A stretch of 28,653 bases of DNA, from contig MU646357.1 in NCBI GenBank assembly GCA_026770585.1, forward strand, positions 568,259 to 596,911. Reading direction: 5' to 3'. The notes under the pieces were generated by a model. That model saw only the letters and a program-made list of their open reading frames with translations, searched no databases and was not told where the DNA came from. Of the stretch, positions 15,107 through 23,072 are shown in pieces. Position 1 is the stretch's first letter; every line of letters starts with the position of its first letter. A program made the translations under genes and the position numbers. The DNA is from Baffinella frigidus. Its lineage: Eukaryota; Cryptophyceae; Cryptomonadales; Baffinellaceae.

Positions 15107-15155
15107 GTTCTATCTCTCTCGCTGGCTCTCTCGTTCGCTCGTTCTCTCGCTTTCC
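15036..15155 (+). repeat. CT-rich microsatellite
   Basis: Imperfect (CT)n with CTCG and CTGG interruptions. It ends TTTCCAG, so it would serve as a pyrimidine tract if the exon-like copies on either side are spliced. Confidence 0.85.
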
Positions 15156-15157
15156 AG

Positions 15158-15200
15158 CAGGTGGTCCTCGAATCCTACCCTACATCCGCCGCCTCCGCAA

Positions 15201-15203
<3 letters not shown>
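15158..15203 (+). pseudogene. Second copy of the QVVL exon-like segment, frameshifted
   Basis: CAGGTGGTCCTCGAATCCTA aligns with CAGGTTGTTCTCGATTCGTA of the first copy, and TCCGCCGCCTCCGCAAGTGC with TCCGCCGCCTCCACAAGTGC. A 5-nt insertion breaks the frame, so this copy looks dead. Confidence 0.4.
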
Positions 15204-15245
<42 letters not shown>

Positions 15246-15267
15246 AAAACCCCCCCCCCCCCCCCCC
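15204..15267 (+). repeat. Poly-C tract, C40-A6-C18
   Basis: Forty C, then six A, then eighteen C. Homopolymers of this length are prone to slippage and to sequencing error, so the exact length is doubtful. CT/CCCT-rich sequence continues to about 15360. Confidence 0.9.
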
Positions 15268-15417
15268 TCCCCCTCTCTATCTCCATGTAAAATGACTCTC
15301 CCCCCCTCTCTCCCCCCCTCTCGCTCCCCCTCTCTCTCTTCCTGTCTCTCTGTCTCTCTGCAACGTTTGCGTAGAGCTCGCGTTCGGACATGATCAGGAG
15401 GCCGTCGAGGTAGCCAA

Positions 15418-15566
15418 GAGAGGAAGGGGCCTGCCTCGAGTGAACAAGGACTGCCTCAGGAGAGGGAGGGGACCGCCTCGAGAGAGGGAGGGGGCTGCCT
15501 CGGATGAATACATGTAATGACTGCCTCAGGAGAGGGAGGGCACCGCCGCAAGAGAGGGAGGGGCCA
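15418..15566 (+). repeat. Tandem GAGAGGGAGGGG-CTGCCTC repeats
   Basis: Six or so units of about 22-33 nt combine AGAGAGGGAGGGGNC with TGCCTCG/AGGAG. A single outlying unit (GACTGCCTCTGGAGAG) is at about 16130. Non-coding. Confidence 0.7.
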
Positions 15567-15582
15567 ACAGGGATTTCGTGAA

Positions 15583-15928
15583 CAGCCGGTTTTTTGAGCG
15601 GGCTGGTCTGAAAAACGGTCATCTCAAAAATTATATCTGGCCTGAAATCCTTACATTTTCCCTTAGGCCCAAAACTTCGTCTGGCCGGAAACGATTTTGA
15701 AAAAGACTTGAAATTTTAAGGGGTCTTTTTGCTTTACAAAAAAAAATCCAATTTTGTTTTCGTCGTCAGGCGTCCAGCCCAGGCGCCCCCCGACGACGCC
15801 CCCCACTCCCCACACATCAAGTGACCCTCCCCCCCCGTTCCCCTCGCCTGGAGCCTAAAAACATTATTCAGGCTTGAGATGACCGTTTGTACAGGTTATT
15901 TGGATCAGGCCGCTAAAAAAACCGGCTG
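15583..15928. mobile_element. AGCCGGTTTTTTGAGC TIR element, short copy
   Basis: The left end AGCCGGTTTTTTGAGCGGGC continues to GGTCATCTCAA. The right end runs from TTGAGATGACCG to GCTAAAAAAACCGGCT. Arms are about 45-54 nt. It has no ORF. The longer relative at 26957-27902 has the same ends and a larger interior. Confidence 0.8.
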
Positions 15929-15989
15929 TACACGTACAAGAACCCGTAACTTAAGAATACGGAACGGATTCGACCCCTGCGTGTTTTTA

Positions 15990-16055
15990 ATTTAGTATCA
16001 GAGGGTTCACTAAACACAAGATTTAGTCAACCCTCTGGTACTAATTCAATATCAC
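15990..16055. repeat. Hairpin AATTTAGTATCAGAGGGTT...
   Basis: AATTTAGTATCAGAGGGTTC pairs with CAACCCTCTGGTACTAATTC around a short ACACAAG loop. Nothing else is recognised between 15929 and 16450 except an isolated repeat unit near 16130. Confidence 0.6.
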
Positions 16056-16454
16056 GACGCCCGCCCGACCCTCGAGCAAGGGTGGTCTTATGCTAGGCAA
16101 GGTATCCCTCTACCCTCGAATTAATAAAAGACTGCCTCTGGAGAGATGTACGAAACTCCTTTTAAAATAAACGCTTCGTAGTCCGCGTGTGGTTTGTAAT
16201 TTTATGGGTATCCAATAAATTTCATCGACGATGGGAGCGGGTGCCACCTGGCTGATTGCAAAAGTGGTTAATAATAACGCCTGCCAATCCTACCCCAGCC
16301 ACAGACCACGTGGCACACTCTTGGTGCGGAAATGGGAAATAATCTGCAAGTCAAATCGGCCCAGGGGTTCAAAAGTTGGAGGACACATGTTTGGGGGTTA
16401 CCGGTAATTTCGAGTAACGGGGGGAAAGGCGAGGTTTATCCTTTTATTCAGTTG

Positions 16455-16900
16455 ACATTTAGGTCCTTTAGTTTCTTCGAGCTCCCAACATATAGACGGA
16501 CACTTGAACTGGTTCTGCAGAAAAGCCATGCTTCCTTTCGGCATACACGATCGCTTCACGCCAGGGGGAGCGAGAGGGCTCAAGCTGCCCGTAACCACCC
16601 CGCAGTCGGATCGCATTGATAAAGGGTGAGTTCTCAAATGGGGTCTTTGAGGTATTCACAGCTTACCCCCTTGAGGTCCTTCAGGTGCTTCGAGCTCGGA
16701 TCACACCCAGCAAGAGATCGCTTACCCCCTTTAGGTCCTTTAGGTGCTTGCCCGAGGACCTGCGCAGGACCTTTCCCCGAGCTTCAGGTCCTTTAGGTTT
16801 TCATTTCGCCCAACACATGCCCACGACACTTATTGACACCTTTAGGTCCTTAGGTTTTAATTTCTCCCAACACACGCCGTTCCACCTTTAGGTCCACTTA
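16455..16900 (-). mobile_element. Cluster of GGACCTAAA-tailed repeat ends
   Basis: On the minus strand several copies of ATGTTGGGAGCTCGAAG or CAACATA-type ends run into AAACCTAAAGGACCTAAAGG tails (about 16455-16495, 16670-16690, 16730-16815, 16840-16895). They have different lengths and truncations. The nearby open frames at 16332-16619 and 16901-17458 are not recognised and overlap repeats. No supported gene in 16900-17220. Confidence 0.5.
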
Positions 16901-17221
16901 TTGACACTTATTGACTTCATTCGAAAGAGAAATGCACGGCACAGAATTGAGGCGAGGTTAGGAAAACCTTTGGGAACTGCACCAGAGTTTTCCTGCCCAA
17001 GAGACTGCCACTACCTATATTGGGGTCCACCAAGGAACAGGGTGACGATAAGCGTCCACCGTTCCCTGGTTTCTCCCGCAGAGCACCCAGTATGTAAGGG
17101 CCTCTGCCTAAGCCACACACAGTTGCCCCGTGAAACCTCCTTTCAAGCGGATGGCAAGCGGGGCAAAAATATGTGGGCCACTCTCCTTTGCGGTCCGCCT
17201 TTGGTGCTTTGGTGCTTTGGT

Positions 17222-17375
17222 GCTCCTTTAGGTCCTTTCGGTTTTAAATGCTCCCAACATATGCCAACGACACGCCCTTCCGTAGAAAGGACTTTAGGTC
17301 CTTTAGGTTTTAATTTCGCCCAACATATGCCAACGACACGCCCTTCCGTAGAAAGGACTGCAGAGAAAGCATTTT
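17222..17375 (-). repeat. Two tandem copies of the GGACCTAAA-tailed repeat end
   Basis: CCTTCCGTAGAAAGGACT and CCCAACATATGCCAACGACA occur twice with TTTAGGTCCTTTAGGTTTTA between them. They match the ends of the threefold repeat at 13015-14215, in reverse orientation. Confidence 0.7.
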
Positions 17376-17437
17376 GCAGAGAAAGCATTTTTTTTTATGC
17401 CTTGGGTGCTTTGGTGCTTTTGGCGCTTTGGTGCGTC

Positions 17438-17641
17438 AGCTGGTCTCTGATGAGTTGACACTTTTCGGACCTGGAAAAACTTCTAAACTTTCAAACTCTT
17501 TTAGTCAACTCGTACGAAATTTACCACAGCGTATTTTTTTTATCATTTCGCTGTGGTAAATTTCGTACGAGTTGACGAAAAGAGTTTGGAAGTTTGGAAG
17601 TTTTTCGAGGCCGAAAAGTGTCAACTCATCAGAGACCAGCT
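17438..17641. mobile_element. 204-bp MITE, AGCTGGTCTCTGATGAG family, copy 2, upstream of the TPR gene
   Basis: AGCTGGTCTCTGATGAGTTG pairs with CAACTCATCAGAGACCAGCT. The arms continue for about 90 nt around a TATTTTTTTTATCATT loop. It ends about 93 nt before the proposed start codon of the TPR gene, so it may lie in the promoter or 5' leader. Sister of 1845-2052. Confidence 0.85.
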
Positions 17642-17734
17642 CTAAGTTGTCCTTCACTTTTAAGTTGAAATTTGTACCGAAATGCGTCTTTAAAATTGAT
17701 TTGTAAACGTGGTACGCTTTGGGCTGCGGGAGGG

Positions 17735-20370
17735 ATGGAAGCTGGGGCTGGCGGCCAGCCAGAGGCGGAAGCCCTGCAGTACGACACCCCACAGCAGCTG
17801 CTCGACATGGCGGAACACGATCGTGGCGGGTATCTGAGGGGAATCTTGCAAGTCCTGGAAAACGCAGGGGAATATCTCGCAGCTGGGCGTCTGCCCCCTT
17901 CCGAGCTCAAGCTTCCGATGCAGCTCGCCCCGTACCCAACTTCAATCATCCGCATCAAGGGGTATGAGGGAGGAGAGTACTCCCCGGGGGAACTTGGCGT
18001 CGGGTGCACCGTCGTGCCGCCGTCCGAGGGGAGAGGATCCAACACGACGGGTGGATGGAGCCTGCGTTCTGTGAGTTCCCTCAACCCTTCCCCACCGCCG
18101 GCCTGCCCTCCAGCATCTCTATCTAGCTGGGTCCCGACCCCCCTCCCCACCGCCGGTCTGCTCGCTAGAAGCTTTCTCTGGTCCGTGCCTGACTTCGCTC
18201 CCTCCCTTGCAGGACGGCACCAAGCAAGAGACTTCGCAGCCTGGGCTCTTCCGCGAGCCAATGAGGGTGAGGGTGAACACGACCGGCAACGATCCCGACC
18301 TTAAAGGCAAGTACTTCAAGTACACGTTGGCAACCCCGCCCGTCGATTTCCTCGTCCCGGCCGCCACCAGCAGCCACGGTGTGCCCTTCGTGTTGATGCA
18401 CGAGCGGAAGGGGCCCGTGGGCTTCGCTGCCGCCTCCGAGATCACTCCAGATGATCTCCTCGAACTGGTCACGGGAACCATCGAGCACCTCAGCTTCGCG
18501 GGGCCAGCCACCAGCTCCGACGGAGGGGCCGGTGCGGGCGACGCCAACAACGTCAACCCAGCCATCCTGCCGCTCTTCATGGCTGCCCCCGTCAGCGGGG
18601 CGGCAGAAGCCATGCGTCTCAAGACGCTGGGGAACCAGCGCTTCAAGGCCGGCGAATTCTCCTCGGCGGTGGGGGTCTACTCGGAGGCGATCGCGCTGCT
18701 GGAGGGCGAGGGGGACGACGCGGCGCTCGCTACGCTCCTCTGCAACCGCAGCGCCGCCTACCTCAAGTCCATCCGGCCCGCCGCGGCACTCGACCTGGCG
18801 CTAGCTGATGCTGAGAGGGCGCTGGCGCTCGGTGGGCGGAAGGCGCATTTTCGTTGCGCGGAGGCGCTGTCAAGCCTGAGTCGCTTCCCCGAAGCTCTTG
18901 CGGCGTACGAGGCTACGCTGGCGACAGCGAAGGCGGGAGTCGACATGGGCGGCGTGCGCGACAAGATCGAGGAGCTGCAGCGCTTGCTGTCGGGCGCGCA
19001 GGAGACCCTCGCCAAGGTCTCCTTGCAGGCAGCTGCGCACGGCGGTGGGGAAGAGCTGACGACCATTTTATGTTCCGACGAGTGGGCAACGGGGAAGGGG
19101 CGCTTTTTGTCAACGTGGGTGGGGCGCAAGGGCCTCGCTACGGTCTTGAAGACGGTGCTGGATGCTTCCAACACGTTCGATTGGACGGTCGTCCTGGAGT
19201 GGGAGGGGCGCATGGAGGAGCTGCTGGAGAATCAGTCGAATGCAACCTGTGTGTTCCTTCTCGGTATTTTCAAAAAAGCTCAGATGAATCGAGGGGGGAT
19301 GGTGATCGGCAGCGCACCTGCACTCAAGGCCTTCGACATGGAGAAACGGCTCGTCGATCTCCTCGGGAAGGAGGAGCGCTTCCGGCACCAGGGCGAGGCG
19401 ATGTACACGATGGCGAACCAGCTCTTCACTTCCGGGGAGTTCGAGGAAGCTGAGAAGTGGTACGCGAGGACGCAGAAGCTGGCGGAAGCGCACGGCTTCT
19501 TCTCGCTGGAGAGCAGGCGCTGCTTGGGGCTCGGTCAAGCCTAAACCCTAAACCCTGAACCCTAAACCCTAAACCCTAAACCCTAAACCCTAAATCCTAA
19601 ACCCTAAACCCCAAACCCTAAACCCTGAACCCTAAACCCTAAACCCTAAACCCTAAACCCTAAACCCCAAACCCCAAACCCCAACCCCCAAACCCTAAAC
19701 TCGAAACTCCAGGTCTCGTTGCCTTGGAGGAGAAGCGCGACAAGGACGGAATGGAGCTGCTTTGGAACTCGCTGGTAGCGGCGCGGCTTGACGAGATCGA
19801 GGACGGCCTCTCTGAACTGAGTGCGCTGACGGTGTTGATCCCTGTGCTCACCACGAGGAAGGAACTCGACGAAGCGGAGCCGCTGGTTCTGCGCTTTCGC
19901 GAGGCGGCTAAGGAGCAGTCTCGAAAGCTGGGGCAATTCTCCTCCCAAGAGCTTGAAGGCATCTACCTCAGCGCGAAACTTCAGAAGGTCATGTCCATCC
20001 TGGTTACAGGCTGCTTCCGTGTGGAAAACCATCCTTTACACCCCTTTCACACACCCGAGCTCTCGCATTCCACCAAGGACAGTAGAAGCTATCGAGGGTT
20101 TAACCACGCCCGAGTGAAAACAGACGCACATGTTGACCCTCCCACGCTCTCCAGGCACGCGGGAAGCCTCACGAGGCCGTGAACGAGTTGCGCAGTCTGC
20201 TCGACCTTCTGCGCGCGAACACGGCTGCAGTGCGCGAAACCGTCCTCCCTATGCGTCAAGAGCTGCGGGTTCGTGTCAGCTGGCTCTTGAAGGAACTATT
20301 TGAGGAGAGCGGGGAGCAGGAGCTCATCTCTATGCACCACGAGCTGGTCAAACTGTTAGCTTGCGAATGA
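17735..20370 (+). CDS. Tetratricopeptide-repeat protein, four exons, 715 residues
   Basis: Exons: 17735-18070, 18213-19533, 19713-19987, 20155-20370; introns have GT-AG ends (GTGAGT/TTGCAG, GTCAAG/CTCCAG, GTCATG/CTCCAG) in phases 0, 1, 0. Joined, they make 715 codons and a stop. The start ATG has G at -3 and +4. Residues 1-230 are a conserved-looking N-terminal region of unknown fold (QLAPYPTSIIRIKGYEGGEY; VGFAAASEITPDDLLELVTG). TPR motifs follow at about 244-277 (LKTLGNQRFKAGEFSSAV), 283-316 (LLCNRSAAYLK) and 321-354. A middle region without clear motifs leads to further TPR-like helices at about 503-540, 541-578 and 610-680 (ARGKPHEAVNELRSLLDLLR). TPR arrays bind other proteins, often chaperones or complex subunits. 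No catalytic domain or signal peptide is seen, so a soluble scaffold is likely; the partner is unknown. An upstream exon cannot be excluded. Confidence 0.85.
18071..18212 (+). other. TPR gene intron 1
   Basis: It starts GTGAGTTCCC and ends CTCCCTTGCAG. It is 142 nt, pyrimidine-rich and phase 0. A short internal direct repeat (CCCCACCGCCGG) occurs twice. It is an ordinary intron, in contrast to intron 2. Confidence 0.8.
19534..19712 (+). other. TPR gene intron 2, made almost entirely of telomere-type repeats
   Basis: Between GTCAAG and AAACTCCAG the 179-nt intron holds about twenty CCCTAAA, CCCTGAA and CCCCAAA units. Removing it restores a single frame (RRCLGLG|LVALEEKR) across a split glycine codon, and the flanks read as one TPR helix pair. 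Without splicing, the frame stops at 19542-19544, within the first repeats. Confidence 0.85.
19988..20154 (+). other. TPR gene intron 3
   Basis: 167 nt, GTCATG to CACGCTCTCCAG, phase 0. Splicing joins SAKLQK to ARGKPHEAV. Reading through is possible for a while (to about 20182), but that loses the C-terminal helices. Confidence 0.75.
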
Positions 20371-20620
20371 AGGAGATGGGGGGGGGGAGAGACGGTTTCG
20401 TGTCCTGTGGCAGGCAGGCAGATAACTTCTGGGTGTGGCGTGTCGTGGTGTGGTGTTTCGTGAGACATCACACCCATCTCACGATACACCACACCCATCC
20501 CTTGCAATCCCGGGAGTAACTGCAAAGGATGGGCCCGCCAGGCAAGGCAACTGCCTATGCAGCTCTCAGTAAAGCAACTAGTGTGCGCCTGCAAATCATT
20601 GGGGTGGGGTCCTTGAGGTC
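20371..20620. repeat. 3' flank of the TPR gene with inverted repeat
   Basis: A run of G is followed by an imperfect fold-back (GGTGTGGTGTTTCGTGAGAC / TCTCACGATACACCACACCC, about 20430-20500). No clear AATAAA signal was seen near the stop codon; polyadenylation signals in such protists are often not recognisable. Confidence 0.5.
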
Positions 20621-20670
20621 CTTTAGGTTTTTCGAGCTCCCAACATAGGCGGGCACCGGAACTTGTTCTG
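20606..20670 (-). mobile_element. GGACCTAAA-tailed repeat end, single copy
   Basis: On the minus strand: CCGGTGCCCGCCTATGTTGG, GAGCTCGAAAAACCTAAAGG, ACCTCAAGGACC. It has the same terminal sequence as 25160-25205 and 25675-25735. G-rich low-complexity sequence follows (20670-20720). Confidence 0.6.
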
Positions 20671-20827
20671 CGGTGGGGGGGGCAGGGGGGACGGGGGACG
20701 GGGGAGAGGGGGGGGCAGAGGCGAAGACCTGCTCACTGAAGCAATGTGTGCACTCAGTAAAGTCGATCTCTCTCCTCGAGACCTGTTTGTACATTCAAGC
20801 GCTGTGCGTGGAAGCGCCCGACGTCTG

Positions 20828-20892
20828 AATTTAGGGGTTGCTTGATTCAGATGAGCAACCCCTACATTCAGATGTAGGGGTTGCTCGATGAT
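20828..20892. repeat. Inverted and direct AGGGGTTGCTTGAT repeats
   Basis: TAGGGGTTGCT occurs twice direct and once inverted (AGCAACCCCTA), around two CATTCAGATG motifs. It breaks the minus-strand coding-like segment next to it. Confidence 0.6.
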
Positions 20893-20950
20893 GCGGTCCA
20901 CCTCAAGGAGTTTGAGATGAAAGGACGCGAGCGTCGACGGCATCCTCGTG
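20884..20950 (-). CDS. Candidate exon fragment MPSTLASFHLKLLEVDRIIE
   Basis: The minus strand reads MPSTLASFHLKLLEVDRIIE with G/C-biased third positions. The 5' side is a TIR element (20957-21077) and the 3' side the AGGGGTTGCT repeats. The product is unknown; it may be part of a minus-strand gene together with the islands at 21090, 21707 and 22095. Confidence 0.3.
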
Positions 20951-20956
20951 GAAGCA

Positions 20957-21077
20957 TACAGGGGTACCTCGCTCATAAGGAACCGCCCCCCCCCTAGGAC
21001 CAGCATAGGGCCCTAGGCATGGTCCTACTGTAGGGTCCTAGGAGGAGGCGGTTTCTTCTGAGCGAGGTACCCCTGTA
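20957..21077. mobile_element. 121-bp TIR element, TACAGGGGTACCTCGCTCAT family, copy 1
   Basis: TACAGGGGTACCTCGCTCAT to GAGCGAGGTACCCCTGTA. The interior is CCCCCCTAGGACC..CATAGGGCCCTAGGCATGG and CCTACTGTAGGGTCCTAGGA. Arms are nearly perfect, but the C-runs next to CCTAGG vary between copies. Further copies: 21213, 22347, 22954, with degenerate forms at 14485, 21473 and 23338. Confidence 0.9.
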
Positions 21078-21089
21078 GTGTGCAGCTGC

Positions 21090-21207
21090 ACCTTCCCGCC
21101 CTCCGAAGCGGCGAATTGTGATCGTTTGCGGGTCTCTCGGGTGTGTACCACAGCACACCCCTCGTACACATCGGGGTAAATCGGACATCGGCTCTCACCA
21201 GCATGCC
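21090..21207 (-). CDS. Candidate exon fragment, product unknown
   Basis: On the minus strand, TACAGACAG (partly within the preceding element) is followed by MLVRADVRFTPMCTRGVLWY and TPERPANDHNSPLRR without a stop. Codon bias is moderate. It is bracketed by two copies of the GTACC TIR element. Confidence 0.25.
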
Positions 21208-21212
21208 TGTCT

Positions 21213-21333
21213 GTACAAGGGTACCTCGCTCATAAGAAAATACCCCCCCTAGGACCGCCATAGGACCCTAGACGTAGGCTTACTGTTGGGTCCTAGGGGG
21301 AGGAGCTTTCTTATGAGCGAGGTACCCATGTAC
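21213..21333. mobile_element. GTACC TIR element, copy 2
   Basis: GTACAAGGGTACCTCGCTCA to TGAGCGAGGTACCCATGTAC. 121 bp, the same length as copy 1. Core CCCTAGGACCGCCATAGGAC and TACTGTTGGGTCCTAGGGGG. Confidence 0.9.
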
Positions 21334-21427
21334 GGCTGTACATACACGCACGCCACTGCATCCTTTTGCCCTCAAGTTTACTCAGAGTGAGACGAACATC
21401 CACATCGGTACCTCCCTCAACCCTACA

Positions 21428-21595
21428 GCTGAAAGCCTAAACCCGAACCCTAAAACCAGACCCTGAACCCTATACGGGTTTCTCGTTCACAAGAACCCCC
21501 CCCCAAAAAAAAGGATGGGGGGGGTCGTTCACGTTCACACGTGAGCGAGAGACACCCCATGTAAACCCTGAACCCGAACCCTGAACCATGAGAGC
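21428..21595. repeat. Telomere-like units split by a degenerate GTACC-type hairpin
   Basis: C-rich telomere-like units lie at 21428-21472 and 21560-21590. Between them 21473-21561 is TATACGGGTTTCTCGTTCAC to GTGAGCGAGAGACACCCCAT with a C-run/A-run loop. It looks like an element inserted into the array, with its core reduced. Confidence 0.6.
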
Positions 21596-21706
21596 ACCCC
21601 GAATAGTCGATCGAACGGCCCGAGGCGGGCTCGTCCAAAACTAGGTCCTCACAAGGCCGTTAGACTGGGTCCTCACATGAAACCTAGGCAGAAAGTGCGG
21701 TGCAGC

Positions 21707-21800
21707 TACCGCCTAGGGGCCACGTCAAACGCGATCTTGTCAAAGAAGGTCCTCTTCTTGACGGCTTCGTGTGTCTCTGTAACCTCGTTTAGAATACAGG
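21707..21800 (-). CDS. Candidate coding island ending at TAG, product unknown
   Basis: The minus strand reads FANNPCILNEVTETHEAV then KKRTFFDKIAFDVAP and RR-stop; the frame is open from about 21930. AAG, GAG, GTC and ATC codons dominate, suggesting real coding sequence. No start or splice acceptor is compelling. It may be a terminal exon or gene remnant. Confidence 0.35.
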
Positions 21801-21930
21801 GGTTGTTCGCGAATAAGGACACGCACCGCCTTAGGCGTCCTACCGTAGGGATGTTCCCAGGGGCAAAGGACCACCCTACATGTAGGGACGGTAGGTCTCG
21901 CCGTCCTCGCTCAGCTTTAACCTGCCCGGA

Positions 21931-22035
21931 TATCCCTTAAGTGGCCAGTAGGCGCATACGCCCTACCGTAGGGCCCTAGGACCTGCCTAGGACCTCTTGC
22001 GGGTCAATTTTGACCGGCTGGCCACTTAAGGGATA
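21931..22035. mobile_element. TATCCCTTAAGTGGCC TIR element, copy 3
   Basis: TATCCCTTAAGTGGCCAGTA to GGCTGGCCACTTAAGGGATA. Inner palindrome GGTCAATTTTGACC and core CCCTAGGACCTGCCTAGGAC. The best preserved arms of the family. Confidence 0.85.
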
Positions 22036-22094
22036 GCGTGTCCTGGGGTTACAGGGGTCACTCAAAATCTCAATTTTGAGTAACCCCGGTACAC
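22036..22094. repeat. Hairpin GGGGTTACAGGGGTCACTCA
   Basis: GGGGTTACAGGGGTCACTCA and AAATCTCAATTTTGAG pair back through TGAGTAACCCCGGTACACGC. It lies between a TIR element and the exon-like segment at 22095. Confidence 0.6.
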
Positions 22095-22159
22095 GCAGGA
22101 GTCAACACCGCCCCGCACATTGAGAGGCCGATGACAAGTGTCTCGGGCAGGATGGCACG
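22095..22159 (-). CDS. Candidate exon RAILPETLVIGLSMCGAVLT
   Basis: On the minus strand a (CA)n tract ends CAACGAAG, then 65 nt encode RAILPETLVIGLSMCGAVLT followed by PA, then a C/GTGTAC junction. The peptide is hydrophobic and could be a membrane helix. Third positions are mostly G or C. The acceptor is weak. Family not recognised. Confidence 0.35.
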
Positions 22160-22171
22160 CTTCGTTGGAAG

Positions 22172-22240
22172 ATGTTGTGTGTGTGCGTGTGTGTGCGTGC
22201 GTGTGTGTGTGTGTGAGAGAGAGAGAGAGTGTGTGTGGGG
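22172..22240 (+). repeat. (GT)n-(GA)n microsatellite
   Basis: GTGTGCGTGTGTGTGCGTGC with GTGTGTGTGT is followed by GAGAGAGAGAGAG and GTGTGTG. On the minus strand it is a (TC)n/(CA)n tract upstream of the exon-like segment at 22095. Confidence 0.85.
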
Positions 22241-22346
22241 GGGTATGAGCTCGCCTGGGAGCGGTGGCCCCCAGCCGGCTAAACCTATAAGAGGGAACCT
22301 AGCGGCAGCACCAAGAGGGGGGTGGAGGTAGGGAGAGAGCCAGAGC

Positions 22347-22468
22347 ACAGAGGTACCTCGCTCATAAGAAACGGCTCTCCCCTAGGACCCTACAGTAGGA
22401 CCATGCCTAGGGCCCTATGGTGGTCGTAGGGGGGGGGGGTGGTTTCTTATGAGCGAGGTACCCCTGTA
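22347..22468. mobile_element. GTACC TIR element, copy 3
   Basis: ACAGAGGTACCTCGCTCATA to TATGAGCGAGGTACCCCTGT. Core CCCCTAGGACCCTACAGTAG and CCTAGGGCCCTATGGTGGTC. The G-run opposite the C-run is longer, so the stem near the loop is imperfect. Confidence 0.9.
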
Positions 22469-22953
22469 CTCCTGTCTCAGTATTGTCGGAGTTCCCCTCC
22501 TACCCAGAGTGTCGGAGTTTCCCTCCCACCCGAAACCCCAAACCCTAGACCCTGAACCCTAAACCCTAAATTCTAAACCCACCGTGTACGTGTTTCCCTC
22601 CTAGCTACAAAATTTGCCCCCCCCCCCGCATATTCCGATCAGAAAATCGTTTCTGCAAATGAAGAACTTTTCCCCTATGAAGGGAAGCCAGGGAAAGACC
22701 GCGGTTAGATTTCTCACACCGCGCCCGGAGGCGAAGAGGTCAACAAAATCCTAAACGTAAATCCCGCCGTGAGTCTTTCTATTATTTGCGCCACGATTTG
22801 TACATCGAATAACAGGTACACGCCTGCGTTAGGAGGCTACTTGCAGAGTGCAGATGACCTCTCTCTCGCGGTCCTACTCGGACACAGCCTCCTTGGTGGT
22901 GGTGCATGCATCGTGTCAGGCCATGTTGGCAGTAATAAACGTCTCTCTCTCTT
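22469..22953. repeat. Gene-poor spacer with telomere-like block
   Basis: GTCGGAGTTCCCCTCCTACC and GTCGGAGTTTCCCTCCCACC form a direct repeat. A C-rich telomere-like block lies at 22530-22580 and a C-run at 22615-22627. A plus-strand frame at 22769-22975 (GGYLQSADDLSLAVLLGHSL) is open but not recognised and has weak support. Confidence 0.4.
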
Positions 22954-23072
22954 TACAGGGGTACCTCGCTCATAAGAAACCGCCCCCCCCTAGGACCCTA
23001 CAGTAGGCCTATGCCTAGGGCCCTATGATGGTCCTAGGGGGGGGGGCGATTTCTTATGAGCGAGGCACTCCT
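22954..23072. mobile_element. GTACC TIR element, copy 4, fused to a TATCCC element
   Basis: TTACAGGGGTACCTCGCTCA to TATGAGCGAGGCACTCCTA. Its last bases overlap the start of the TATCCCGTAAGTGG element at 23072. The right half is part of the inverted duplication (22974-23651); the left end is not, so the duplication boundary falls inside this element. Confidence 0.8.

Noticed and set aside
15110-15622. 170-residue minus-strand frame with glycine and arginine/glutamate runs
   Set aside because: It is read through poly-C/poly-G and CT/GA repeats; composition is that of simple sequence.
15945-15990. tRNA-like B-box (GGATTCGACCCC)
   Set aside because: No matching A-box, acceptor stem or anticodon arm could be folded around it.
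17629-18261. Long minus-strand frame opposite TPR exon 1
   Set aside because: It is the shadow of a GC-biased coding exon, and it crosses the intron and the MITE.
18758-19538. Minus-strand and alternate plus frames over TPR exon 2
   Set aside because: The TPR frame has recognisable motifs and fits the splice junctions; the others do not.
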